From contig CP136065.1 of assembly GCA_032622095.1 (NCBI GenBank), positions 56,729,949 through 56,793,948 on the forward strand: a DNA stretch of 64,000 bases, written 5' to 3'. The DNA comes from Siphonodentalium dalli. Its lineage: Eukaryota > Mollusca > Scaphopoda > Gadilida > Siphonodentaliidae. The position numbers were made by a program, and so were the translations under genes. The notes under the pieces are model-generated. The model worked only from the letters and a program-made list of their open reading frames with translations, had not been told where the DNA came from and ran no database searches. Numbering within the stretch: position 1 is the stretch's first letter; each line of letters opens with the position of its first letter. Of the stretch, positions 33,346-46,200 are shown piece by piece.

Positions 33346-34535
33346 AAAACCGGCGATGTTTCTATTATCTAACTCCGAAAAACGACCTTTGAAAATTTCA
33401 AAATATTCAGGTTCAGATTCGCAATATTTCCGATGATTTTGTTCAGAAATTGTTTTTGTTTAGGTTCAGACAATTTTCGTTCAGGTTCGGACGCATCAAA
33501 ACCTCACCGTGAAGCGAAATGCATAGCTGCAGTCGCGCTGTTATTGTGCGTGTTGTTTACGAACACACATTGTTATTTTCTATAGATGTCAGCTGAAATT
33601 TCCAAATATAGGTGGTAAATTCTCCGAATGGGTGGGACAAAAGCCACAGATAAATATTGTTGGCAATAATCTCGAGCAATGTCGGCTATACACCAGCTAG
33701 TGGGGAATGAAATGACATTGCCATATTGCATACATGAAAACCAATGTCTGAAATGGTAACACGCTCAAGATCATATATTATATATCCATAATTGTAATTA
33801 TAGAATATAAAATATATTGGTCTCACAAATGACCAACTCATAATTCCGTTAAGATTGAGATGCACGTTTTGCATAAATACAGCCAAATATGGCAAGAGAT
33901 TTTCAACAAAGTATTTCTCTCGATCTATCTGCCGAAAAATCTTGAATTTCACATATCGTCATCTTCATTGTTTGCAGAATCTGAGCAATTATTAGGAGGT
34001 GACAAAAACAATGGATTATAATACAATTATGAGGTCGAAAATATTTATTTTCTTTGTTGTCACTTTCGGTACCAAGAACTGCTCGAATAATTAATAATTT
34101 CACACAACACTTCAATCATCAAACAGTTTATTGTCTTGGATCCATGAGAGAAGGCGTCATTTGTAGCATTACGTAGAGTTAGATTTTTAATTGCATAATA
34201 TAGTGTCATACTCTCATATATTATAATGAAGAATAAAGCGCACCCATATATATCGATAATGACCTGAAGGGCTTCATAAAAAACAAAACCAGCAGCGTAA
34301 TCAGACTTCCCGGTATTCCAAACGCAGCTATTATATATATCGCTCTGGTCTAAAAAAAAAGAAGCAACGGAATATATCAAAGTCTGTTGAGCAGCAGCTA
34401 ATATGGCGTCAAAATCGATTCCCAGTGTGGTCGAACCACCGGCATCTTAAACTGTGCTCCTAGATTCATTATCACAACAGGGGTCCGCACTAATAACATG
34501 GAAATCGACGTATAACTTCACCGGATCTTGGTCAT
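33346..34535. other. No gene recognised
   Basis: AT-rich, stops in all frames. A 60 bp segment near 34452-34515 (GGGGTCCGCACTAATAACAT) recurs at about 35460-35500. Confidence 0.4.
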
Positions 34536-34768
34536 TTAACCCTTTACCCAACAGCACGGCCCTGTGCCAATGCATTCTCTTATATATGCGAGTCGACCAT
34601 AGGTCGCCTCGCATATATAAGAGAATGCATTGGCTTAACACATATTAAAAATGATAAAATTGTCAAAGAATGTAGAAAAATATTATAAAAATTGTTAAAA
34701 AATGTAAGAAAAAATTGTAAAATTGTTAAAGAATGTAAGAAAAAATGGTAAAAAGTGTTAAAAAAAAG
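34536..34768 (+). mobile_element. MITE family A, copy 2, right half missing
   Basis: Starts TTAACCCTTTACCCAACA, then one complete hairpin (CCAATGCATTCTC to GAGAATGCATTGG) and the AT-rich spacer with repeated AAAATTGTTAAAGAATGTAA units. The second hairpin and right end are absent; sequence changes abruptly after AAAAAAAGCTAGCC. Confidence 0.7.
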
Positions 34769-35675
34769 CTAGCCACACATGCTTGCGTGTGTGTTAGCGA
34801 AAATAATCGGATCCGTTCGTCGTGCCGTTGGGGTCATGCGAACGTTGTCCGATAGTGATAGTTTCAGTCACTTCACCATGGATTTACATGCGAACGCAAA
34901 CGGAGCGACGATTTCTATCGCATGGAAAATACTAAAGTCACCGATTAGTTTGAGCCGATTTTTCTTCAGAGCAGCATGGAAGAATAAAGAGCGTCGATCG
35001 TCCCAAATGAACAACAATAAATGTCAAAAAATGTGATTGGTGGATCTATTCCCACTTTGGTAAAAAAAAAGAGCGTTTATTTTATATATATTTTATATTT
35101 TAAAGCAGCTGGCAAATTTATATTACTTTGTAAAGATTGTTCAGGGTATACAATTTTTTTGATAAGTAACTCGTGTATTGAGCGACCCATCTTCACCTCC
35201 TTCCAAATATATGGAAGTATAAACGAACCATGGACGTTCAATGTGCATGGACATCGGTCAACGGGGGCATATACGCTCCAAATACCCCGGGGACATTTGC
35301 CAAATGTTCAGCATCGAAAAGTCACAAAGGTCGGTATCTGGCGGCGTAAATTCTCATTAAAATGTTCTCATTAGTTTTCAGGATCGAACACGACAGTAAG
35401 AGTTTAGCACAGGTAGACAAGGACAATTAATGATGATCATGGAGCCGTTATCGCAATAGGGGTCCGCAATAATAGCCTGGAAATCGACGTATAGATGTTG
35501 GTCAAGTCATAGATAAGTTGGGTGCCGAGTTTTCCCAGAGCAAAGAATAATAAAGACCGTTCTTGTTAGTCTATTCCTGATATAATAATTCAAAAAGCGT
35601 CAAATATGAGCGAATACTCATGTTGTCTGGTGTGATTTGGGACGTTTATCGATGGAAAATGCCGTGTAGTGCCAG
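34769..35675. other. Unassigned, partly repetitive
   Basis: Carries AATAAAGAGCG (34984) and AAAAAGAGCGTTTATTT (35067). GGGGTCCGCAATAATAGCC with GGAAATCGACGTATA at 35459-35492 duplicates a segment at 34480-34515. No exon. Confidence 0.4.
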
Positions 35676-36078
35676 TTAACCCTTTACCCAACAAAACGGC
35701 CCTGTGCCAATGCATTCTCTTATATATGCGAGTCGACCATAGGCTTAACACATATTAAAAATGATAAAATTGTCAAAGAATGTAGAAAAATATTATAAAA
35801 AATGTTAAAAAATGTAAGAAAAAATGGTAAAAAGTGTTGAAAAAGAATTTTTTTAGGCCAATGCATTCTCTTATATATGCGAGGCGACATATGGTCGACT
35901 CGCATATATAAGAGAATGTATTGGCACAGGGCATAACTGTAACCATCACAATGTGGTCAATGAACCGGTTCCAATGATATCCATATTTGTATGGTGTTAT
36001 TGAGACAGATCGAAGATATTTTAGGCTGTTGAAGCTTTATTTGGGCGTTTGTGGCCGCTTTGTTGGGTAAAGGGTTAA
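35676..36078 (-). mobile_element. MITE family A, copy 3, complete
   Basis: TTAACCCTTTACCC at 35676 and GGGTAAAGGGTTAA ending 36078. The 140 bp arm is on the right here, so it is inverted relative to copy 1. The first hairpin is damaged (only CCAATGCATTCTC to GACCATAGG remains) while the second is intact. It sits in the middle of an older palindrome: TGATTTGGGACGTTTATCGA (35630) faces CGATAAACGTCCCAAATCA (36107). Confidence 0.8.
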
Positions 36079-36369
36079 ACGGATATTATCCATCAGAAAA
36101 ACCACCGATAAACGTCCCAAATCAATCGATGCAGACAGCATGTTTATCCCCATTCTAAATCACACAAATAGCAAAATCATGCTACAGACATGAAAATCTA
36201 CCGAAGAGTTCCTGCACTGGACATGATTGACAGTTTACAAACAATCCATATCATTTCCTCCCAGAAATTGCACTCCGCTCCATCAGGATAAATAATTCAA
36301 TCGAATTGAAATAAACTGAACAAATCCAGTAAATCCATCAACGCGAATCCCGCCCATTTGACATCGGAT
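36079..36369. other. Right arm of the older palindrome; nothing else
   Basis: Holds GATAAACGTCCCAAATCAAT, the inverted partner of the sequence left of the MITE. No exon. Confidence 0.45.
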
Positions 36370-36835
36370 ATATGTGACCCGCCATATCAAAACCAGTCGT
36401 AAGTCGGGATTTCTTTTACCCTTGTGCCAATGCATACTCTTATATATGCGAGTCGACCATAGGTCGCCTCGCATATATAAGAGAATGCATTGGCCTAATA
36501 ATTTTTTACAATTATAATAATTTGTTCTTGTATTCTTTAACAATTTTATAATTTCACCCATACAGAGCCCCAGACAAACATGAGCAGACGGCACTCTTCT
36601 ATATGCTTCTATATATGTGTGGGGCTCCCTGCAGGGTAATGGATGTTTTTTTATTTTATGTTCTAAAAAATGTAAGAAACATTTATTAAAAAAAAATGAT
36701 AAAAAATTGTTAGGCCAATGCATTCTCTTATATATGCGAGGCGACCTATGGTCGACTCGCATATATAAGAGAATGCATTGCCACAGGGTAAAAAAATACC
36801 GACTTACGACTGGATTGATATGGCGGGTCACATAT
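36370..36835. mobile_element. MITE family B, copy 1, carrying the same double-hairpin core
   Basis: Outer inverted ends ATATGTGACCCGCCATATCA and TGATATGGCGGGTCACATAT, continuing with CCAGTCGTAAGTCGGGAT. Inside, after TTTACCC, come two copies of the hairpin seen in family A with an AT-rich spacer that includes GAGCCCCAGACAAACATGAG. The second copy is at 56276-56730. No coding. Confidence 0.85.
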
Positions 36836-36909
36836 GTATAAATTATATTAAAGACATACTGTGGACTTGTGAAATTGAAAAGTTAGCACTCAACATCCCC
36901 GTGAACCTG

Positions 36910-36960
36910 GTATCACCAACACGGAGTGTATCACCAACACGGAGTGTATCACCAAAACGG
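36910..36960 (+). repeat. 17-18 bp tandem repeat, three copies
   Basis: GTATCACCAACACGGAGT occurs twice and then GTATCACCAAAACGG. A very short array in otherwise unremarkable sequence. Confidence 0.8.
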
Positions 36961-39159
36961 ACTGATTGGGGAAAGCATTTTTCACGTATATAATATACGC
37001 GAATATGTGTGTTTCTCATCGTAAAATAGGCAACGGACAAACTATATTTGCGTCCATACGAAGCAGGAATATTTACCGACCCGATGTCAGTCGGTTATCA
37101 CAGTATAACCATTTACCAATTTTTAGCGAATTATTTCAATAGTGTTTTTTATTTTGCTCTCAAATTTTCAAGACAATCCATTCATTAGTATAGTCTCTGA
37201 CCTTCCACACTGCCGACAATGTGATGGTAGATAACTTAATAACTCAATATGAGCGTGATATGATGGGACCTCTATCGGTCCAGATAGATGTCAAGGTCGC
37301 AGATCAAGATACCACGAACACCGGATCTTCTTTGCAGTAAATATCCATAGTACTTATAGAGTTCTGGTGAGTTTGCGCGTGTTTTCGGGTGTATCTGAGA
37401 CTGATCAGTTGGACTATATACGTATCTCATCTGAATATGAATCCATAACATTTTCGAGTCATATATACAAATCTATTATGGAAGGATTAATTAAATTAAT
37501 TGAACATCCAACCCAGCAGTATAATTATATTAGGCCATGATCACACGAACATCACGCTGTCGTTTCGGATATAATTTAGTCGTATCCGAATCGGGTTTGT
37601 ATTGAGACCCCACATGGCGAAACGATACGATACGATGATGGGTATATAAGACGGTCATATTCATATTGTCGACATAGTTAATAACTTATATTAAGGAGGT
37701 TACCATGTCCATATAGAATGCTGACACCCCATCTTATTTGCCTTGTATTAAATTCTATTATCAGAAATAGGGTTAGAGTTTTTTGTTTTTTTTGCTGGGT
37801 GATGTCTTGCCAAACCTCGATCAAACCGTTCAACAGGAAGACCAATCTAGCTGTTAGAGTGTGGGGTCAACCAAGTGAACAAATGCAATGATAATTTTGA
37901 CACAAAACTTCGAAACAAAAGGTAAATAATTATATGTCCTCGATATATCCATGAATATATCGATCTACACCCGAAGTTAATCTGTTCTCTTAGTCGTTTT
38001 TTTTTTGCTCTATTCTAAAGGTGGTGGATAATTCTGGCGAATCGTGTGGAAAGAATGATCGCCTAAAAATGAAACCGTTTATACTATACTACAGTCTTGG
38101 GCATATCAGGCAAAATGGCCGCCATGACAGGCGCACTTTATTATCAACTGCTTGTGGGTGACGAAAGCATAGATATATCTAGCCCGGTAAGCTGATATTT
38201 ACATGTAATTTTGGAGTAGATACAATTCATAGAAATCAGGGAGCACGTTATATCATGTTGCGTAATGTAATAATTCCGACCGCACGTTATTATTATGTCA
38301 GCCGGTGAAGTAACTACGGTCGTTACATGCATTTAAGTCAAAAGTTACACATTCGATTCCTATATAAATACACTCTTTTGATGTATGCGGCCACACCAAT
38401 TGGAATTAAGTAACATAATGTTCACTGGCAAACTACAACCACAACAGTTAAAATGTGATCTTCATAGGTCGAAATTATACGTGTTAATAAATAGGGTAAT
38501 TCGAAATCTGCAAACCAATATTGATGGTTTTAACGCTGCAATCTTAAACATCGGTAAGTAAACACGCTCTTTATTGGCGAAGGATATTGGAAATTTTGTT
38601 GGGCTAACAAAAAATCATTGACATTCGCCTATAAAGAGCGTCTAAGTTACAGTCGCCAAAAAGACAATAAAGAGCATTGTCAATTGTGAATTTTTGTAAT
38701 CGGTTTCAACGTCGCATAGTGGATTCTAGTATGGGTACGATACATTCGTGATTTCCGACGATGTTCGAAATAAATCGAATAGTTTTCTCATAATCTCGGT
38801 GTAATTAGAAACAAAATACTTAGCTTTTTTCCAATAATTGCTGACATTCATCTTTGATTGTCTCTGTCAAACAGTAATAAACACGATGCAATTCCCGTGA
38901 AATCAACTCACTTTTAGACATTGAAACAGATTAAAATTTGTATGTATAATTTCACTAAGTTATATTTTTTCTCAATGTTTCATAACATCCATGAACAAAT
39001 TTTATTATGAGGAGTTCAAAATATTCATAATTTGTTTTTTTTTTCAATTTGACCCAGATGTTATTAGAGATGCCCTTTCAGGTTAATTTCAAGTTAGGTT
39101 AATTTTCAACTTCCGAGAAAAAATAAAAACGAAAACTTTTCGCAATACCATTATACATG
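36961..39159. other. No gene recognised; cluster of AATAAAGAGC motifs
   Basis: CGCTCTTTATTG (38569), TATAAAGAGCGTC (38630) and AATAAAGAGCATTG (38670) fall within 110 bp. The remainder is AT-rich with stops in all frames and no obvious repeat partners. Confidence 0.4.
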
Positions 39160-39369
39160 TGTGTATTGTGCAAACAATAGTAGAAGCAATAATTTGCGCT
39201 AATTTCGCTAATTGTATAATTTTGAGCGCAATATTAAGCGTGGGATATTAAGTGCGAAATATTGTTATAATATTACAAGCAGCGCGCTTATAAGCGTTTC
39301 CACTTGAAATATTATTTTGATATTTGGCGCGAAAATAGCGCGCTTAATATACCACTTCTTGTGACTGGT
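39160..39369 (-). mobile_element. Element family M6, truncated copy
   Basis: Ends TTAATATACCACTTCTTGTG then ACTGGT, matching the right end of the full element at 46216-46690. Contains repeated GCGCAATATTAAGCG units. The left terminus is missing. Confidence 0.6.
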
Positions 39370-39449
39370 ACTGTATCGATAATTTACTTCTTATGTTGTT
39401 AGCTTTGGTAATGGTGCATTTTGGCACACGTTGCCGCCTGTTTATATGC

Positions 39450-39660
39450 AACATTTCGTCGTATAACACCACATGGTGCCATACTATGAACGGCACCATG
39501 CGTATAAAATACATCTTTACCAAAGTCATATAACATGAAAAGTAAAATTTCTGTAGTTCGGCGAGTAATCGTGCTACTGCCAATTTCGTATATGGTTGAT
39601 TTTGAGATATTAGAATGCTATTTACAGGCAATTTTCCGAAGCATCATTACATGTGGGGGA
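39450..39660 (+). repeat. Dispersed repeat R3, copy 2
   Basis: Diverged copy of 3690-3922, sharing CACCACATGGTGCCATA, CATCTTTACCA and ATTTACAGGCAA. Lies just beyond the 3' end of the protease gene. Confidence 0.5.
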
Positions 39661-39993
39661 CATTTTCGAAGCCCATGCATGATATAGATACTGAATATGC
39701 ATGAAAACCAAAAAGACAAGGCTATAATTAATAAGTCGTTTTGGTGTCATCATAACATTGTTTAAAGTCGTTATTGGACTATATTGATTCACTGAACCAA
39801 AATATAATTTCAAAATCCGCCATCAATGTTTGTCAATATTCAAATTGAGATCACGTGAATTATGACATTGCTTTTATAACCCGTTCTTTGCTAAATAGAT
39901 TCGCCAAACAGTTATACATGTAATGGTCCATTGTTCCCGATCGGGCTGTTATGGTGCAACATTGAGCTAAGATAATAATTTCTCTGCATATAT

Positions 39994-39999
39994 TTTATT
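39994..39999 (-). promoter_or_regulatory. Putative polyadenylation signal of the protease gene
   Basis: TTTATT on the + strand reads AATAAA on the minus strand, about 95 bases after the protease stop codon. The position fits a short 3' UTR; usage is not demonstrated. Confidence 0.45.
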
Positions 40000-40090
40000 C
40001 ATATCATAGCCAAATTATGAATTTTTGTGACGTCACATGGTTAATATTTCCCATTGATGCACCTTCACACAGTTTTCGTGATTTCTGGAA

Positions 40091-40261
40091 TTAAGACAGA
40101 GTTACGTCACTGTTCTGGCTAATCCAACTCCTGTAGTATGATGCCCTGGCGTAGACACTAGGGTGATCATCATGGTAGCAGTGCTCCCTGCCCCAGGATG
40201 TCGCTCCGAACAGTACCATCCCGCGACTTGTCGGACAGAACAGAGGTCCGCCGCTGTCACC
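40091..40261 (-). CDS. Protease last exon: catalytic Ser and C-terminus
   Basis: Acceptor CTCCGTTTCAG, then GDSGGPLFCPTSRGM, SWGREHC and HPSVYARASYYRSWI, and a TAA stop at 40093-40091. Phase 0. The GDSGGP Ser is the nucleophile; Trp215-Gly216 are conserved. Confidence 0.95.
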   Translation of the reverse strand, partial: GDSGGPLFCPTSRGMVLFGATSWGREHCYHDDHPSVYARASYYRSWISQNSDVTLS

Positions 40262-43200
40262 CTGAAACGGAGAATTCACTTCCATGACACATTCATATAC
40301 GTGTATGTCCAGTTGTGCAGACGCACATGTTGACTTCTACTTTTTGGAATTTCCATTCTAATACGTCCTACTATTAAACATGGACAGAAGCTGGGGATTT
40401 GGCGTCCAAAACCCATTTCGCCACGTCCCTGAATTAAGGATGATATTCATCACATAAGTAATACATATGTATAAATCGAACTCTGACCTCACGACAGTAT
40501 ACACAATACGTCATGTTTTTTTTTAGTAATTATGTCTATCCATAGTCTCCAATTATGTGTGAATAAAACGGTTCCTCCATGCTTTAGAACGACTTGCACG
40601 TGCGCATGTATCATATATATACACCGGCCCCGTTGTAAAGGCTTACTGTATAGCTTAATTGTGATGGATATTGGGGTCGGGCGGGTCGGTGGCTTCATGT
40701 ATGCTCAAATACTACAGTAAGTTGTGAAATTTACTTTTGCCAAATAATTTGCCAAATGAAAATATTTTTTGCCAAATTATTTTAACATTTGCCAAATGAT
40801 ATCCCTGATAGTATAATTTTCGACACTCACGGTTTGAACGACTTTTGATATCGATAGAAACACAGTTAGTTAATTATACTCTCATCTCTATTGTGGTTAT
40901 CATACAACAGTAAGTCAATAATCGAACAATACAATGGTAGAAGGAGGATGAGCTATGTGAACGTCACCACCACACTAAATACTAGTAATCCCTCCAACCA
41001 TCGGTACTAATGCTATGAGATCAACTGCATCTTAACAGAGGTTTAGTTTTTCCTATACATTATAAAACACCACTAATATAAGTATGTAAGAGTTTCCTGA
41101 AATTAATAGTTTTGATTGACCAATATTTTTCAACTTTCTTGAGGGATAACAAAAAAAAGACTTGCCAAATATTTTGCCAAATGAAAATATTTTTTTGCCA
41201 AATGTGAATTATGTTTGCCATTGGCAAATTTGGCAAGTGGCAGTGCGAACTATGGGAATGGGTTAGTAAGGACAAACAATATAACACTCACGTTGCAGGC
41301 TCCCTTGGTTCCGTGGTTAACACATATGTTACCGCTCGGTATTGAGGTGGACCACAAACTCGAACACTCGGTGTTTGTTATGACATCCATTTCATCAGCT
41401 TTCTTCAGGATGGTCGGCGAAGCAGGGTTAGCTTTAAGACAGAAAAGGGATATATGTACATCGTCTCAGTATGTATATCGTCTTTATGTTGACGTAAGTT
41501 TACTAAATAAATGACACACCTTTAGCTCTCTTTTCCGGACGTGGCTTGTTCGAATTCCAAACTTATGTATACATTATTTGGTAAGAGGTATGATGGTATC
41601 TCAAAACATCTACGTGGAAGATTTCAGAACAAATTAAAATTGATATTGCGCTGAAAATATATTTATGAACCCCAACCCTCCAATAATTATAGGTTATGAA
41701 AACAACAGCAACAACATTTCCCGTTTAGACTCTGTTTATTCTGATAAAATATTTACAAATTATGTTTGTCATATTAAACAAGCATCAAACAGGAGTCAAA
41801 ATTTGACTGGTGGACGATCAAACCGCCACCAGTGATAGACATAAATAACATAATGATGAAATGAAGGAAAGCAAGAAAATGAATATAGCACTGGTAGTGC
41901 AACTGGAAAGGAAAGCGATACAGGCGCGTTGCCCCCAGATGTATGCGAGGAAAAACTTTTAATGTTATCCGCTCTTTTCTGGCGACAGTACGATGTTTAC
42001 TTTTCTGTTGTAGTCGCAGCCAGAACAAAGAAGGAATCCAGGGCATCCGCTCCTCTTGATAAACAAAGTATTCTTCCGCGCATGAAAATAGTTCCATCTT
42101 AGTTCTGATCCATTATTTCGTAAAACAAGAGATTTACCTAAAAATGTCAAATATTATATATTATACTTATTTTCTTTTTGCTTGATAATGTATTCTTAGT
42201 GAGAAGTAATCTAAGGATTTCGCTTGATAAGATGACATTCTGCGAGTATACTCTCGCAGGTGTTTACGATTTGCAGCAGCTGATCGCCGCATAGCAGATT
42301 AACCCTTTACCCAACAAAACGGCCAAAAACGCCCATATAAAGCTTCAACAGCCTAAAATATCTTCGGTCTGTCTCAATAACACCATACAAATATGGATAT
42401 CATTGGAACCGGTTCATTGACCACATTGTGATGGTTACAGTTATGCCCTGTGCCAATGCATTCTCTTATATATGCGAGTCGACCATAGGTCGCCTCGCAT
42501 ATATAAGAGAATGCATTGGCCTAAAAAAAATCTTTTTTTAAAGGCACGTGCGGCCTTGGCGATGGGTATCCTGTGAAAATATATCCACCCGACAAAAACC
42601 GCCACAAACAGAAAGAACATCAAAATGTAGATAGACTTTGTCCGTAAACAAATAAGAAATATCGCATAATGAGTATGTTATGGTCATGTATAAGAGAATG
42701 CATTGGCCTAAACAAATCATCTTTTTTTAATACTTTTTACCATTTTTTCTTATAATATTTTCTACATTCTTTGACAATTTGATCATTTTTAATATGTGTT
42801 AAGCCAATGCATTCTCTTATATATGCGAGGCGACCTATGGTCGACTCGCATATATAAGAGAATTCATTGGCACAGGGCCGTTCTGTTGGGTAAAGGGTTA
42901 AATTACTTATATGCTGGGCTCCATAAATAGCTAAGACAAGCGGTGCCTCACTTCCCGTTATGTGTTGTTTCGGATCATGTTCGGTAAACTTAAGATCGTT
43001 TCGTTTCTACCGGTTCATTTTTTTAATCAGCTGTCGGGTCAAAAATGCAAATGTAGAATATCATGAAACGAAAATCTGGAGCTGCCGTCGCTCTAACACT
43101 TCATGGTATATATAGATTCACTAATTAAAACGAAGCGAAAGTAGTGCGCAAAGTCTTTTAATAGTTTCATGATGTGAAACAGTCCCATGGGGTGTTCTTT

Positions 43201-46200
43201 TTTACGAATATTAATCCAAATTGCCAACACACACCATAATTCTGATATATTAATAAATGCACTGATTCTGGATGGCGAAATCATTTGTGTTTGTTTGTCG
43301 CCGATTGTTGCGTCCCAAATCCAGATATAAATACAATGTATTTACAATTGAGCTTAGTTTTGACGATATTTTCTATTGAGTGGTACGGTCGATTTCTTTT
43401 AAATTTCCGGCGATGTTAGTAGAATGCTACATTCTCCAGTTTAGCATAACGCCTGAATACTAACTTATCGGTTTCACGAACTCGAACATGTCTTTAAGAT
43501 AACGCAGTACACCCTTCAATACTCCATACCCCCACGGTATCATGCTAGACTGCAAATACTGTCGCTTTTAGTAACCAGTTTACGGTAACTCTCACAAAAG
43601 TAACAAGTTTACGATAACTCTCGCTAGAAGTAACTCTGATATTATCACACAACTTCCCTGTCAAAATATTTTTAGTCTTTTAAGTACCTGGATTGTTTAC
43701 GTATTATTTAGGCAATGAAGAGCTCATAGTCTGTATAGATGTTGACATAAAAATGCCCAAAATTGTAACCTGTACTTAGATCATGTAACATATTTATCTC
43801 AATCGAATGAAAGTTTATACACAACACATTTTATTTGAAAATTAAAATAATAATTATGCAAATCAGCACCGTTAGTGATTGTTATACGAAAGGTTGCGGT
43901 TTATAAAGGGGGTGGTGACATGACTGGTGATAAAATTAGCATAGTATATTTTATTTCCAACACACACACATTTATATAAGAATAAGATACAACTTATGAA
44001 TATTTATGTCCTATATTGTGGGGGGGTGGCATAATCTGTCAAGACTGTCTTACTGCCATCCCGTGCATGGAGAATAAAGAAAGAATTGTTTTTTTTCAAA
44101 ATTTTAAATTTTTGAGCGAGAAGTTTCAATCTAAAAATCTAATATTAAAATTTAAAAATAAAATAAATTTTTTTTTTTTTTTTTTGTGCTGATGTGTTCT
44201 CGTCGGACGTCCATCTCGGGTAACAGAAAATATTTATATGAATAAAGTCTCATTACCAGTGGGCGGCACTACCGCTGCGGGCGTGCATGGCCTCGGTGGA
44301 AAGCTCTATTGTCGTAAGATTGCCTCGCGGGAGCTGTGTACAGCTTATGTAATTCATGAGTGTAAGGTCTTAGTTCAGGTGTATGTGAAGAGTTATACTA
44401 TCCAAGAGTTCAATACCACGTAATGCTTTGTCGTTGTTCAAATTACAGATGATCGAGTAGTATGTTTAGATTCAAGATTCTTTATTGTTGTTCTAATTAC
44501 ATATGTAATACACGAACAAATCAATATATAATAAATAGCACTATGGTGTAAACAAATAAAATGATAAGTATAACATTGAAATTTAATAAAATCATCGTAA
44601 ACATTTGCCGCCGTCACATGTATGTCTATGGGAGGCCCAATTCACATTTATTAATAATTGGGCTGAAGCGCAATCCAATTGAGCTGAAACGCAATTCAAT
44701 TTCACTGAAGCGCAATCCAGCTTGATTCATATCAATTGTGATGAAGCGCAATTATTGTTACAAGCTTACACCCCTGGGAGTTCCCATATATGGGAAAATA
44801 ATTGCGCTAAAGCGCTGAAGCGCAATACATTGTTTATTGGATTTATTCATTAATTAACTGGGGGGTTTAGCCATATATATAAAATTAATTGCACTTCAGC
44901 GCAATTCAATTTAAATTGCACTTCAGCGAAATTCAATTGCGCTGAAGGACAATTATTAATAAATGTGAATTTGGCCTTCCATAGTATGTCTAGGGATGGT
45001 AAGGTATGGTGGTGCTGCGGTGATCCGAATAATATAGTATGCCAGTGATTGTAGAGTCCTTCTTGTGAGATATACCCTCGAAAAGGAGTGAACTATATAT
45101 GCAACATGTTGGGCGTATCTTAAAAATCCACACAACTTGTTCATGTGCACAGTATCGGTTGTGTTTAGAATTGAGCAGAAGTTATAAACGTTTATTTGCT
45201 CAGTGAGGTGGCGTGGTAGAAATCTGTTTCGTAAAGAGCTAACTCTGGTGCATTCCATGATCAAATGGTATTCGTTCCCGGTTGAACATCGAGTGCAGTA
45301 TGTGCATACTCGCTCTTCAATATGTTCTTAGACTTAGACCAAGACCCAGTTTATATGGGAAGATAATTATCAGTACACCTAAATTTTGACAGTAATCTAA
45401 GATTTCTATAATTTTGCACTGAAAGTTATTTTCATTCCAAAATCGTGCTTAATGATTCGATATGTTCTGCACTTTTCCATACTTGATATTTGATGGACGA
45501 GGCGGCTGTTTGTGATTCGTCTTCGACGCGATTCTATTTTTTAAGTTATAATATATTTATGGTAAATTGCTGATTTGTCTCTTGTGTACGCCGTTGATAG
45601 TGAACTGTGAATCAATAGTGAGGTACTTACCTCCAACGGTCTTGTATCCCCAGCCAGTGATGGTGCAATGTCCCTGACCGATTGCTTCACTGTCCTCTGA
45701 GGTTGTAGCTATCGCAACAGCAGCCACGTAACTATTCAGGTCCAAGGGGGTAGATAGCTCAAGTAGAGCGATGTCGTCTGTCAGCCTATTGGCATTCCAT
45801 CTAGTGTGCTGTTATGTATATGTGGTAATTTCAATATCATGAATATGACGGAACTGCCAAAGATATTATACAAATTCAAACAAGTTAAATGCAAATATAT
45901 AATTATGTGTCAACAATCTATCCATGGCCCCTGCCCTGTAATCCACGAGCACTGATGCGAGACAGGACACGAGGAATCCGCCGCTTTGACCTTCTGTTTC
46001 GAATTTGAACTCTAATTTGGTCTTACAAACGGTGGATGGAACCGAGAGTTCTTACACTCGAGTTTAAAATTGAGATGACGGCGGAGAACCTACATATACA
46101 TCATAATTTGCTGGAAAATTGCGGCGAGATGTCTCATGTCCAATGGGTTTACAACATTTTCTTCGCCTATATAAATAACTTAATATAAAAAGATATCAAA

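Noticed and set aside
34060-34380. Minus-strand open frame of 106 codons
   Set aside because: Hydrophobic, low-complexity in AT-rich DNA, no family resemblance or splice support.
41215-41514. Plus-strand open frame of 99 codons
   Set aside because: It is the complement of protease exon 4, which has splice sites, phase and motif support on the minus strand.
41774-42150. Minus-strand open stretches near 42 kb as a further protease exon
   Set aside because: No S1 motif, and the known exons already join in phase without it.
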